Assembly: GCA_036375895.1 (NCBI GenBank)
Contig: DASVBJ010000291.1
Coordinates: 1 to 9,694, forward strand
DNA from: DASVBJ01 sp036375895
GTDB lineage: Bacteria > Actinomycetota > Actinomycetes > JACCUZ01
Direction: 5' to 3'
DNA length: 9,694 bases
Position numbers and translations under genes: made by a program. Below are positions 1 to 7,009 of the stretch, piece after piece (within the stretch, counting starts at the first letter, position 1; each line of letters opens with the position of its first letter). A model generated the notes under the pieces. That model searched no databases. It saw only the letters and a list, made by a program, of their open reading frames with translations, and was not told the DNA's origin.

Positions 1-91
1 CGTCCCCGACCTCGAGGTCCAACGAGTCGACGGCGGGGCGATCGGACCCTGGATAGATCCGGGTCGCCTTGTCGAAGGTGACAGTGGCCAT
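1..91 (-). CDS. msiK: MsiK/UgpC-type sugar ABC transporter ATP-binding protein (N-terminal fragment)
   Basis: Only the first 30 codons are in the window; the gene runs off the left edge. The translation begins MATVTFDKATRIYPGSDRPA and continues VDSLDLEVGD. This is the characteristic opening of the actinobacterial MsiK/UgpC/MalK ATPases, just before the Walker A region, which would lie outside the window. In Streptomyces, MsiK is known to power several carbohydrate importers whose operons encode only a binding protein and two permeases. The ATG at 89-91 is preceded on the minus strand by AAGGGA, roughly 12 bases upstream, a weak ribosome-binding site. It is divergent from the binding-protein gene at 383, and two ATPase-less sugar importers follow within 7 kb, which fits a shared ATPase. 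Family assignment is strong. The exact orthology to MsiK rests on 30 residues. Confidence 0.85.
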   Translation of the reverse strand, partial: MATVTFDKATRIYPGSDRPAVDSLDLEVGD

Positions 92-148
92 GGGGGATAC
101 ATCCCTTCACCGGCAGGTACGTGCCGGACGATCCGAGTAAAGGTGCAG

Positions 149-160
149 GAGAACGTTCCC
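149..160. promoter_or_regulatory. Candidate LacI-type operator with central AACGTT
   Basis: The sequence reads GGAGAACGTTCC, with a perfect 8-bp palindrome GAACGTTC at 151-158 centred on CpG. LacI-family operators in bacteria commonly have a palindromic core with a central CG such as AACGTT. It lies about 58 bp upstream of the msiK start and 224 bp upstream of the binding-protein start, so msiK is the nearer candidate target. No cognate regulator gene for it is visible in the window, and a chance palindrome is possible. Confidence 0.3.
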
Positions 161-261
161 ACACGCGGGCCCGCCGAACCAGTGGCGCGGCCGCCCCGGC
201 ATCACGTCGCGTGCTCGGTCCGTCACCGGTGATGCAGGTCAGCGTCGAGCCGGGCGAAAGT

Positions 262-280
262 TGTCATACCCGTAACGACA
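262..280. promoter_or_regulatory. Imperfect inverted repeat TGTC(A/G)T-n7, candidate operator
   Basis: The stretch TGTCATACCCGTAACGACA has half-sites TGTCxT and AxGACA arranged symmetrically. It lies about 100 bp upstream of the binding-protein start and overlaps a TTGTCA that could act as a -35. It could be a regulator site for the first importer operon. The regulator family cannot be told from the motif alone. Confidence 0.25.
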
Positions 281-382
281 TCATCTCGGGGGGTTTAACC
301 GGACGTGCATTGGTGGCAAAGTTTCGCCGAGACTCTGGGAATATCCGGGGACTCATCCAGACATCTGGAGCGAAGGAGCAAC

Positions 383-1654
383 ATGAGGCCCGTGTTCACC
401 AAGGGTGCTTTGGCCGTCTCGGTCGCCGCCCTCGTACTCACTGGTTGTGGTGGAGGTTCCGAGCCGGGCGGCGGAGGTGGCGGCGGCAAGGAGACCCGCG
501 GGCCGATCACGTTCGCGACCGGCAAGGACACCAGCGGTCAGCTCCAGGGGATCCTGGACCTCTGGAACAAGGACCACCCCAACGAGAAGGTCAAGCTCCT
601 CGAGCTCTCTGAGTCCGCCGACGAGCAGCGCAACGCGATGGTCCAGAACTTCCAGGCGAAGAGCTCGACGTACGACGTGGTCAACGCCGACGTCATCTGG
701 ACGGCCGAGTTCGCCGCGCGTGACTGGCTGGAGGAGCTCGGCGACGCCGCCCAGCCGAGCGGCATCATCCCGGCTGTCATGGAGACCGCGAAGTACAACA
801 ACAAGATCTACGCGGCGCCCTGGACGTCGGACGGCGGGATGCTCTACTACCGCTCCGACCTGGTGAAGACGCCGCCCAAGACCTGGGACGAGCTGAAGCA
901 GGCGTGCACGAGCATCGCCAAGCCCAAGAACATGGACTGCTACGCCGGCCAGTTCGCGCAGTACGAGGGCCTCACGGTCAACGCCTCCGAGGCGATCAAC
1001 TCGGCCGGCGGCGAGATCATGAAGAACAGCGGCAAGGACGTCGCTGTCGACAGCCCCGAGGCGCGCAAGGGCCTGCAGTTCCTCGTCGACGGGTTCAAGG
1101 AGGGCTGGATCCCGAAGGCTGCGATCACCTACAAGGAAGAGGAAGGCCGCCGTTCCTTCCAGCAGGGCAAGCTGCTCTTCCTGCGCAACTGGCCGTACGT
1201 CTACGGCCTGGCCAGCAAGCAGGGCCCGGACAGCAAGATCGTCGGCAAGTTCGCGGTCGCGCCGCTCCCGGGGCCGGACGGCCCGGGCGCCTCGACCCTG
1301 GGTGGCCACAACCTCGCGCTGTCGGCCTTCTCCAAGAACAAGGCGACGGCGCGCGACTGGATCAAGTTCATGCAGTCGGAGTCGACGCAGCGGGCGATCG
1401 CGCAGAAGATGTTCCTCGCCCCGGTGCTCGAGAGCCTCTACGACGACCCGGAGCTGGTGAAGGCGCTGCCTTACCTGCCGACCCTGAAGGAGAGCATCCT
1501 CAAGGCGAAGGTCCGTCCGGTGACCCCCAACTACAACCAGGTCACCGTGGCCATCGAGAAGCAGTCCTACGCCGCGCTGCAGGGCACCAAGAGCGTCGAC
1601 CAGGCCATCAAGGACCTGGCCAGCGACCTGGAACAGGCGTCAAAGCGCAGCTAG
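383..1654 (+). CDS. LpqY/ThuE-like sugar ABC transporter substrate-binding lipoprotein
   Basis: A 423-residue family-1 solute-binding lipoprotein that should capture a disaccharide outside the membrane and hand it to the two permeases downstream. The ATG at 383 has GAAGGAG at 372-378 five bases upstream; the longer in-frame start at 305 would spoil the signal peptide. Residues 1-21 are a lipoprotein signal peptide ending in LTG-C, with the lipidated Cys at 22. A seven-glycine run (29-35) forms a flexible tether. Resemblance to mycobacterial LpqY and ThuE (trehalose binders) is seen in VIWTAEF (104-110), the AAPWTSDG...YYRSDL region (144-160), EGLTVN and SAGG (195-210), and EEEGRRSFQQGK (252-263). 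C175 and C186 could form a disulfide. Trehalose or a related alpha-glucoside is the best substrate guess by family; a maltose-type sugar is the alternative. Confidence 0.85.
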   Translation: MRPVFTKGALAVSVAALVLTGCGGGSEPGGGGGGGKETRGPITFATGKDTSGQLQGILDLWNKDHPNEKVKLLELSESADEQRNAMVQNFQAKSSTYDVVNADVIWTAEFAARDWLEELGDAAQPSGIIPAVMETAKYNNKIYAAPWTSDGGMLYYRSDLVKTPPKTWDELKQACTSIAKPKNMDCYAGQFAQYEGLTVNASEAINSAGGEIMKNSGKDVAVDSPEARKGLQFLVDGFKEGWIPKAAITYKEEEGRRSFQQGKLLFLRNWPYVYGLASKQGPDSKIVGKFAVAPLPGPDGPGASTLGGHNLALSAFSKNKATARDWIKFMQSESTQRAIAQKMFLAPVLESLYDDPELVKALPYLPTLKESILKAKVRPVTPNYNQVTVAIEKQSYAALQGTKSVDQAIKDLASDLEQASKRS

Positions 1655-1701
1655 CTCAGCCCGGAGAGCAGTGACAACTTCACCAAGCCAGGAGGCGGGC
1701 C

Positions 1702-2655
1702 GTGTCCTCAGAAGCCCCAGCTGTTGAGCGGACCCCGGAACAACGCCCGGCCGGCAAACGGCCGGCCAGGAGCCAAGGCGCCCGCAGTGAGGGCCGGCTC
1801 GCCTTCTGGCTGATCGTCCCGACGATGGTCACCCTGCTGCTCGTCGTCGGCTATCCCATCGTCAAGGCCGTCTACCGGTCGTTCTACAGCGACCCGATCG
1901 GCGGCTCCGGCGAGTTCATCGGCATCGACAACTACAAGGACGCGCTCACCGGCGCCGGCAGCGAGGAGCTGTGGGCGGCGTTCCGGGTGACGGTGTTCTT
2001 CACGGTGGTCACCGTCATCCTCGAGCTGGTCATCGGCTTCGCGATGGCGCTGATCATGAACCGCGCCTTCCGGGGCCGGGGGCTGGTCCGGACCAGCGTG
2101 CTGGTGCCCTGGGCCATCCCGACGGCCGTGACCGCCGTCCTGTGGAAGTGGACCTTCGACGCCAAGGGCATCGTCAACCACATCACCGGTAACGAGACCC
2201 TGTGGACCGGCTCCGAGTGGCCGGCCAAGTTCGCGATCATCTTCGCCGACACGTGGAAGACCGCCCCGTTCATCGCCCTGCTGATCCTCGCCGGCCTGCA
2301 GATCATCCCCGACGAGCTCTACGAGGCCGCCAAGGTCGACGGGGCGGGCGCCTGGAAACGGTTCACGACGATCACGCTGCCACTGGTCAAGCCGGCGCTG
2401 CTGGTCGCGGTGCTGTTCCGAATGCTCGACGTGTTGCGGATGTACGACCTCCCGGCGATCTTCACCAACGGCGCCAACAACACGACGACCCTGTCGATCC
2501 TCGTGGTGCGCGCCGCCATCGGTGACCTGCGTGCCGGCTACGGCTCGGCGCTGTCGACGCTCACCTTCCTCTTCATCTTCCTGTGCGCCTATCTCTTCGT
2601 GAAGCTGCTGGGCGCGAACGTCGTCGAGACCCAGCAGAAGGGGGTGCGGAGGTAA
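1702..2655 (+). CDS. Sugar ABC transporter permease, MalF/ThuF (SugA) type
   Basis: A 317-residue inner-membrane permease forming half of the translocation channel for the binding protein at 383. A GTG start at 1702 is set by a strong AGGAGG at 1690-1695, six bases upstream. A basic, Pro/Ala-rich cytoplasmic tail (1-32) precedes the first membrane helix (about 33-56). Further helices lie near 95-119, 131-150, 177-200, 228-247 and 283-304. The cytoplasmic coupling loop is EAAKVDGAGAWKRFTTITLP at 208-227, a good match to the EAA-x3-G-x9-I-x-LP motif that docks on the ATPase. The gene is 47 bp downstream of the binding-protein stop and overlaps the next permease by one base, so the three should be one operon. 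Confidence 0.9.
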   Translation: MSSEAPAVERTPEQRPAGKRPARSQGARSEGRLAFWLIVPTMVTLLLVVGYPIVKAVYRSFYSDPIGGSGEFIGIDNYKDALTGAGSEELWAAFRVTVFFTVVTVILELVIGFAMALIMNRAFRGRGLVRTSVLVPWAIPTAVTAVLWKWTFDAKGIVNHITGNETLWTGSEWPAKFAIIFADTWKTAPFIALLILAGLQIIPDELYEAAKVDGAGAWKRFTTITLPLVKPALLVAVLFRMLDVLRMYDLPAIFTNGANNTTTLSILVVRAAIGDLRAGYGSALSTLTFLFIFLCAYLFVKLLGANVVETQQKGVRR

Positions 2656-3545
2656 TGGCCACCGCCACCGCGAGCCATGCCGAGCCGGCTGCCCACGTCC
2701 GGGCGGCCGCCCCCCGGCGCTTCAGCTGGGGCAACCTGTGGTTCTACCTCGGCATCGCGCTTATCGTCGTCTACTGCCTGGCGCCCTTCTACTGGATGCT
2801 CGTGTCCGCCCTGAAGGCACCGGATGCGATCTTCAACAACAACCTTCTGCCGACGGACATCTCGTTCGAGAGCTTCAAGGCCGTCTTCAGCTCGAAGAAC
2901 AACTTCGGCTATGCGCTTCGCAACGGCGTCATCATCGCCACCACGGCCACCGTCATCGCGATGGTCATCGGTGTGTTCGCGGCCTACGCCCTGGCGCGGC
3001 TGCAATTCCGGTTCAAGTTCCTCGTGCTCGGCGCGATCCTCGCCACCGCGATGTTCCCGGGCGTCGCCATCGTCACGCCGCTGTTCCAGCTCTTCAGTGA
3101 CTTCGGCTGGATCAACCAGTACCAGGCGATGATCATCCCGGACATCAGCTTCACCCTGCCGCTGGCGATCTGGATCCTCACCAGCTTCTTCGCCGAGATG
3201 CCCTGGGAGCTCGAACAGGCGGCCAAGATCGACGGGTGTACGCCGGGTCAGGCGTTCCGCCTCGTCATCCTGCCGCTGGCCGCTCCCGGTGTGTTCACGA
3301 CGATGATCCTGGTCTTCATCAACGCCTGGAACGAGTACCTGATCGCCAGCGTGATGTCGCAGACGCTGGCCTCGGAGCCGCCGACGGTCGCGATCGCGAA
3401 GTTCACGGGTGAGTCGCAGTTCCAGCAGCCGTTCGGCACCCAGATGGCAGCGGGCGTCATCGTGACCATCCCGCTGGTCATCCTGGTGCTGCTGTTCCAG
3501 CGCCGGATCGTCGCCGGCCTGACCGCCGGCGGCGTCAAGGGCTGA
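2655..3545 (+). CDS. Sugar ABC transporter permease, MalG/ThuG (SugB) type
   Basis: A 296-residue permease, partner of the MalF-type protein just upstream. Its ATG shares one base with the preceding TAA (TAATG at 2653-2657). GGAGG at 2648-2652 is only two bases from the ATG, so initiation is probably coupled to termination of the upstream gene. Hydrophobic helices lie near 28-52, 91-115, 122-147, 158-180, 209-230 and 263-282. The coupling loop is EQAAKIDGCTPGQAFRLVILP (187-207). The C-terminus GLTAGGVKG is the typical end of MalG-family permeases, whose tail reaches into the ATPase dimer. With no ATPase gene following, it probably couples to the MsiK-like protein at the left edge. Confidence 0.9.
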   Translation: MATATASHAEPAAHVRAAAPRRFSWGNLWFYLGIALIVVYCLAPFYWMLVSALKAPDAIFNNNLLPTDISFESFKAVFSSKNNFGYALRNGVIIATTATVIAMVIGVFAAYALARLQFRFKFLVLGAILATAMFPGVAIVTPLFQLFSDFGWINQYQAMIIPDISFTLPLAIWILTSFFAEMPWELEQAAKIDGCTPGQAFRLVILPLAAPGVFTTMILVFINAWNEYLIASVMSQTLASEPPTVAIAKFTGESQFQQPFGTQMAAGVIVTIPLVILVLLFQRRIVAGLTAGGVKG

Positions 3546-3587
3546 CACAGGTCGAGCGCCCGGCGGCTACCCCTTGGTGCCGCCGGC
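3525..3587. terminator. Long inverted repeat between the two convergent importer operons
   Basis: GCCGGCGGC at 3525-3533 is the exact reverse complement of GCCGCCGGC at 3579-3587. Pairing continues inwards, 3534-3541 with 3571-3578, giving a 17-bp stem with two G-U wobbles in the plus-strand RNA and a 29-base loop. Both stop codons (3543-3545 plus strand, 3567-3569 minus strand) lie in the loop. The repeat arises because both genes encode the same MalG-family ending (TAGG-V/T-KG). It could act as a bidirectional terminator or stabiliser of both messages. No U-tract follows on either side, so intrinsic termination is uncertain. Confidence 0.4.
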
Positions 3588-4472
3588 CGTGAGGCCGCCG
3601 ACGAGGTGCTTCTGGGCGAAGAAGAAGACCACGCCGGCTGGGAGGGTGACCAGCACCGCGGCGGCGGTCAGGTACTCCCACTGCGGGTTGAACCGCGGCA
3701 CGAACTGCTGCAGGCCGTACCCGAGCGTGAACCTCCGGTCGGTCTGCATGAACGCCGTCGCGTAGGCGACCTCCGTCCACGCGGTCAGGAACGTGTAGAA
3801 GGCGGTGACCGCCAGACCCGGGCGGGCGAGCGGCAGGACGATGCGCCAGAAGACACCGATGGGCCCGAGCCCGTCGACGCGGCCGGCCTCGTCGAGCTCC
3901 ATCGGGATGGTGTCGAAATAGCCGCGCATCATCCATGCGCAGAACGGCACGGCGACGGTGCAGTAGGCGATGACCAGCGAGAGCAGGTTGTTGATCAGGC
4001 CCAACCGGGACATGATCGTGTAGATCGGCACGATGAGCACCGCCACCGGGAACATCTGGGTGACGAGGAAGGTCCACATCAGCGCCCGCCGGCCGGGGAA
4101 CCGGAAGCGCGACAGCGCGTACCCCGCCGTCGCGGACATGGAGACGCCGAGGACCATCGTCACCCCGGCCACGACGACGGTGTTGAGGAACCACCGCGGG
4201 AAGCTGGTCTCGAACAGCACGTGGTGGTAGTTCGCGAGCGTCGGGTCCTTGACGATGGTGAGCCTGCTCGAGCGCACCCAGGCGGCCGGCTTGAACGACG
4301 ACAGCAGCAGCCAGACCACGGGGAAGAGCGCGACGAAGCTCGCCGACACCAGGGTGGCGTGCAGCGCGACCGAGCTCCTGCGGCTGCGCCGGGACCGGCC
4401 TCGGCGGTGCGGCGGGCGGACGTCAGGCGTCTCCCGGACGGTGGTCGCCTGCACGGCGGCTTCAGTCGACAC
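3567..4472 (-). CDS. malG: Maltose/maltodextrin ABC transporter permease MalG
   Basis: A 301-residue permease, last gene of the minus-strand mal operon. The GTG start at 4472 lies three bases after the malF stop and has GAGGTG at 4482-4487 nine bases upstream. The N-terminus (20-34) is very arginine-rich and cytoplasmic. Helices lie near 36-60, 94-118, 131-153, 164-184, 216-236 and 268-287. The coupling loop (195-214) begins EAGRVDG rather than EAA, a mild variant, and ends IVLP. The C-terminus GLTAGGTKG is the MalG signature. Operon position after malE and malF, and resemblance to Streptomyces MalG, support the name. Substrate assignment depends on the linked malE and malR. Confidence 0.9.
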   Translation of the reverse strand: MSTEAAVQATTVRETPDVRPPHRRGRSRRSRRSSVALHATLVSASFVALFPVVWLLLSSFKPAAWVRSSRLTIVKDPTLANYHHVLFETSFPRWFLNTVVVAGVTMVLGVSMSATAGYALSRFRFPGRRALMWTFLVTQMFPVAVLIVPIYTIMSRLGLINNLLSLVIAYCTVAVPFCAWMMRGYFDTIPMELDEAGRVDGLGPIGVFWRIVLPLARPGLAVTAFYTFLTAWTEVAYATAFMQTDRRFTLGYGLQQFVPRFNPQWEYLTAAAVLVTLPAGVVFFFAQKHLVGGLTAGGTKG

Positions 4473-4475
4473 GGG

Positions 4476-5498
4476 TCACCACACCTCGCCCTGCTTGCGG
4501 AGGAGTCGCTGGTAGGCCACGGCGAACAGCATGAGGATCGAGAGGATCAGCACGCCGTACGTCACGGCCAGCGAGTAGTTGCGGATGCCCTCGAAGGCGG
4601 CGCGGTAGGCGCCGGTCACGAGGATCTCGGTCTTGCCGGCGGGCTGGCCGCCGGTCACCAGGAAGATGATCGGGAACATGTTGAACGTCCAGATGGTGCC
4701 GAGCAGGACCACGGTCATCGAGACCGGACGCAGGCCGGGGAGCGTCACGTTCACGAACCGCTGCCAGGCTGAGGCACCGTCCATCTCCGCCGCCTCGTAG
4801 AGGTCCCGGGGGATCGCCTGGAGGCCGCCGAGGATGGCGACCATCATGAACGGCACGCCGAGCCAGATGTTGGTGGTGATCGCCGCGAACAGCGCCGTGC
4901 CCTGGTGGCCGAACCACTCGACGCGACCCAGACCCAGCTGGTCGAGCAGCGCGTTGAAGAGCCCGAACCGCTCGTCGTACAGGAATCGCCAGGCGAAGGC
5001 GCTCACGAACGCCGGCACGGCCCAGGGCACGATCAGCATGACCCGGTAGGCGGAGCGGCCGCGCAGCGGGCGGTTGAGCAGCAGGGCCAGGCCCAGCCCC
5101 AGCGTGTAGTGGAAGAAGACGCAGGCGAAGGTCCAGAGCAGCGTCACCCAGAGCCACTGCCAGAACGAGCCGACCTGTCCGGTGAGCACGTGCAGGTAGT
5201 TGTCGAGACCGACGTAGTGCCACCGGTCGGGGTTGGGCGTGCAGGTCTCGCCGCCGAGCAGCGTCTTGCGGCAGATCTCCGCGGCCTGGTTGCGCTCGTT
5301 GACATCGGTGAAGGACAGCCAGATGCCGCGGCCGAGTGGGTAGAGGACCAGTGTCCCCAGCACCACCACGACGGGCGTGACCATCGCCCAGGCGTACCAG
5401 TGCCGGTCCCAGGAGCGGCGGACCCGGCCGCGAGCCCTGTGCGGTGGTGGTGTGGGTGCTGCCTGTGCCGGCGCGGGTTCCACGGTCGCGGTCGCCAT
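4476..5498 (-). CDS. malF: Maltose/maltodextrin ABC transporter permease MalF
   Basis: A 340-residue permease. I place the start at the ATG 5496-5498, with AGGAGG at 5503-5508 four bases upstream; a GTG directly before it is only one base from that site. A Pro/Ala/Arg cytoplasmic tail (1-32) precedes helix 1 (about 35-60). Next is an external loop of some 50 residues with two cysteines, C76 and C86, perhaps a disulfide. More helices lie near 113-142, 152-172, 203-225, 256-282 and 312-330. The EAA loop EAAEMDGASAWQRFVNVTLP spans 235-254. The longer first external loop is typical of MalF relative to MalG. The gene follows malE across a 124-bp gap holding a strong hairpin and ends three bases before malG. 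Confidence 0.9.
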   Translation of the reverse strand: MATATVEPAPAQAAPTPPPHRARGRVRRSWDRHWYAWAMVTPVVVVLGTLVLYPLGRGIWLSFTDVNERNQAAEICRKTLLGGETCTPNPDRWHYVGLDNYLHVLTGQVGSFWQWLWVTLLWTFACVFFHYTLGLGLALLLNRPLRGRSAYRVMLIVPWAVPAFVSAFAWRFLYDERFGLFNALLDQLGLGRVEWFGHQGTALFAAITTNIWLGVPFMMVAILGGLQAIPRDLYEAAEMDGASAWQRFVNVTLPGLRPVSMTVVLLGTIWTFNMFPIIFLVTGGQPAGKTEILVTGAYRAAFEGIRNYSLAVTYGVLILSILMLFAVAYQRLLRKQGEVW

Positions 5499-5553
5499 CA
5501 CGCCTCCTGTCCTCGGGCCATCGGTGCGCGGATGCTGCGGGGGCTACTGGAAC

Positions 5554-5590
5554 GGGGGGCCGGGCAGCGGTGCGCGCTGCCCGACCCCCC
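5554..5590 (-). other. Strong RNA hairpin in the malE-malF intergenic gap
   Basis: A GC-rich stem-loop lies 32 bases downstream of the malE stop codon. CGGGCAGCG (5561-5569) pairs perfectly with CGCTGCCCG (5575-5583) around a 5-base loop. After one mismatch (5560/5584) six more G-C pairs follow (5554-5559 with 5585-5590). No T-tract follows in the direction of transcription, so full termination is unlikely. By analogy with the REP elements between malE and malF in enterobacteria, it may protect the malE message and let the binding protein be made in excess of the permeases. That role is inference. Confidence 0.6.
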
Positions 5591-5600
5591 GGGTCATCGT

Positions 5601-5621
5601 CCGGCCGGGAGGCCGGGCCGG
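5601..5621 (-). other. Second, weaker hairpin directly after the malE stop
   Basis: CCGGCC at 5601-5606 pairs with GGCCGG at 5616-5621 around a 9-base GC-rich loop. It starts one base after the malE stop (5623-5625) and precedes the larger hairpin at 5554-5590. The two form a tandem of stem-loops in the intergenic RNA. Confidence 0.35.
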
Positions 5622-5622
5622 A

Positions 5623-6924
5623 TCAGCTGTAGTCCTTGAGGACCTCGGACTTGTACTTGGACGCGACCGTCTTCAGGGCGGCGTCGACCGGCTGCCCCTG
5701 GACCAGCACCTTGGTGGCCATCTCGTCGAGCGGGCCGAACAGCTGGCCGCCCTCCGGGATCCACGGGCGCTCGACCGCGGCCTGCATGACCGGCTGGAAC
5801 GAGGCGATGACCGCGTTGCTCTTCACGGCGTCCAGCTCGTAGGCCGACTTGCGGGGCGGCAGCAGGCCGAGCTTGTCGGCGAGGAACGCCTCGGACTCCG
5901 CCGAGCTCATGAAGTCGATGAACGCGATCGCGGCCTCCGCCTTGGCCTGCGGCATGCCGGACCAGATCACGTAGTCGTGGCCGCCGACGGGAGCACCGGC
6001 CTTGGCCGAGCCGGCCGGGACCGGGGCGACGCCGAGGTTCTCGATGCCGCCGAAGGTCGGGGCGGTGCGGATGCTGTTGACCTCCCACGGGCCATTGATG
6101 ATCATGCCGACCTTCTGCTCCTTGAACAGGGTCATCATCGTGCCGTAGGAGTCCTGCGCCGAGGGCTTGGCGGCGGCGCCGCTCTTCACGAGGTCCTGCG
6201 CGATCTGGACGCCCTTGACGACGGCCGGGTCGGCGACGGTGACCTTCTTGGCCTGCGGGTCGATCAGGTCGCCACCCTCGCCGTAGATGAACGGCAGGAC
6301 GAAGTAGCCGCCGGCGTTGATGTAGATGCCGTCCACACCGGCCTTGGACTTCAGCGCGGCGGCGGCAGTCTTGACCTCGTCCCAGGTGGTCGGCGGCGTC
6401 GAGATGCCGGCCTTCTCGAAGAGCTTCTTGTTGTACATGAGGGCGAGCGAGTCGGTGACCTGCGGGACGCCGTAGGTCTTGCCGTTGTACTTGGTCGAGC
6501 CGAGCGGCGCGTCGAGGAAGTCGGACTGGTTCTTGGTCAGGACGGTGCCGTCGAGCTCGTAGAGGTAGCCGAGCGAGGCGAACTCCGGCACCCAGGCGAC
6601 CTCGGCGCGCAGGATGTCCGGGGCGCCGTTCTTCGCGGCCGCTGCGGTCTTGAACTTGTTCTGCGCGTCACCGAACGGCACCGACTGGTAGTCGATCTTC
6701 ACGTTCGGGTACTTCGCGTTGAACTTGGTGATGAGCTCCTGGAAGGCCGGCCCCTCGTTCTTGGGGTCGGAGGTGTCCCACCAGGTCAGGCTCGCGGCGA
6801 TCTTCGCCGGGTCCTTGGCGGTCGTGCCGGAGTCGGCCTTCTTGTCGGCGTCGCTCCCGCACGCGGTGGCCAGCAGGGCGAGGCCCGCGACCGCGGCCAC
6901 CATGCCCTTCTTCATCCGCAGCAT
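5623..6924 (-). CDS. malE: Maltose/maltodextrin-binding lipoprotein MalE
   Basis: A 433-residue extracellular solute-binding lipoprotein, first gene of the mal operon. The ATG at 6924 has GAGGAG (6933-6938) eight bases upstream; an ATG three codons later is too far from that site, and longer readings into the operator region lack one. Residues 1-21 form a signal peptide ending LATA-C, with the lipidated Cys at 22, followed by an Asp/Lys/Ser linker. The mature protein opens SLTWWDTSDPKNEGPAFQEL and contains QNKFKTAA and APDILRAEVAWVPEFASLGY. These closely resemble actinobacterial MalE. Aromatic residues such as W48 and W49 are the kind that stack on sugar rings, though their role here is inferred. 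Linkage to malR and the CTTGCAG cluster supports maltose or maltodextrin as ligand. Confidence 0.9.
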   Translation of the reverse strand: MLRMKKGMVAAVAGLALLATACGSDADKKADSGTTAKDPAKIAASLTWWDTSDPKNEGPAFQELITKFNAKYPNVKIDYQSVPFGDAQNKFKTAAAAKNGAPDILRAEVAWVPEFASLGYLYELDGTVLTKNQSDFLDAPLGSTKYNGKTYGVPQVTDSLALMYNKKLFEKAGISTPPTTWDEVKTAAAALKSKAGVDGIYINAGGYFVLPFIYGEGGDLIDPQAKKVTVADPAVVKGVQIAQDLVKSGAAAKPSAQDSYGTMMTLFKEQKVGMIINGPWEVNSIRTAPTFGGIENLGVAPVPAGSAKAGAPVGGHDYVIWSGMPQAKAEAAIAFIDFMSSAESEAFLADKLGLLPPRKSAYELDAVKSNAVIASFQPVMQAAVERPWIPEGGQLFGPLDEMATKVLVQGQPVDAALKTVASKYKSEVLKDYS

Positions 6925-6943
6925 GCTGTTTGCTCCTCGGCGT

Positions 6944-6974
6944 CCGATGGGGAGCGATCGGCCCCCCATGTCGG
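6944..6974 (-). other. Hairpin at the likely 5' end of the malE message
   Basis: On the minus strand, CCGA and TGGGG (6974-6971 and 6968-6964) pair with CCCCA and TCGG (6952-6948 and 6947-6944). This gives a 9-bp stem with a two-base bulge and an 11-base loop. It lies between the proposed -10 and the malE ribosome-binding site, starting about where transcription should begin. A 5'-terminal hairpin could stabilise the message. Function is inferred from position only. Confidence 0.3.
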
Positions 6975-6979
6975 CATGC

Positions 6980-7009
6980 AACGTAGCAAGTCCCTGCAAG
7001 TCTTGAAAA
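6980..7009 (-). promoter_or_regulatory. malE: Candidate malE promoter
   Basis: Read on the minus strand, TTTTCA (7009-7004) is a 4/6 match to the -35. It is followed after 18 bases by TACGTT (6985-6980), a TAnnnT-type -10. Transcription would begin near 6973, about 49 bases before the malE ATG. One CTTGCAG element (6994-7000, minus strand) lies within the spacer, which fits repression by MalR. The match is modest and other pairs are possible. Confidence 0.4.

Larger units (their letters stand above)
92..382. promoter_or_regulatory. Divergent regulatory region between msiK and the first sugar-importer operon
   Basis: This 291-bp stretch has no convincing gene. It must hold the promoters for the minus-strand ATPase gene and the plus-strand binding-protein gene. 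Three separate inverted repeats are visible: GAACGTTC at 151-158, TCACCGGTGA at 223-232, and TGTCATACCCGTAACGACA at 262-280. A fourth weaker one, GGCAAAGTTTCGCC, is at 315-328. I could not find a convincing -35/-10 pair with normal spacing for either direction. A TTGTCA at 261-266 could be a -35, but no good -10 follows. Confidence 0.5.

Noticed and set aside
305..382. Upstream extension of the first binding protein to an ATG at 305
   Set aside because: It would add 26 polar residues ahead of the signal peptide and lacks a ribosome-binding site; the ATG at 383 has GAAGGAG and gives a normal lipoprotein start.
467..487. GGC/GGT/GGA repeat as a possible simple-sequence contingency repeat
   Set aside because: It encodes the seven-glycine linker after the lipidated cysteine with mixed glycine codons, a common spacer in lipoproteins.
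353..1309. Long minus-strand frame opposite the first binding protein
   Set aside because: Composition is Arg/Val/Leu/Asp-biased as expected for the complement of GC-rich coding DNA, and the plus-strand lipoprotein is unmistakable.
2589..3548. Long minus-strand frame opposite the MalG-type permease
   Set aside because: Low-complexity His/Asp/Arg/Glu-rich shadow with no domain; the plus-strand permease has a full EAA loop.
3606..4772. Plus-strand 388-codon frame opposite malG and the end of malF
   Set aside because: Same kind of shadow; His/Glu/Arg-rich with no family resemblance.
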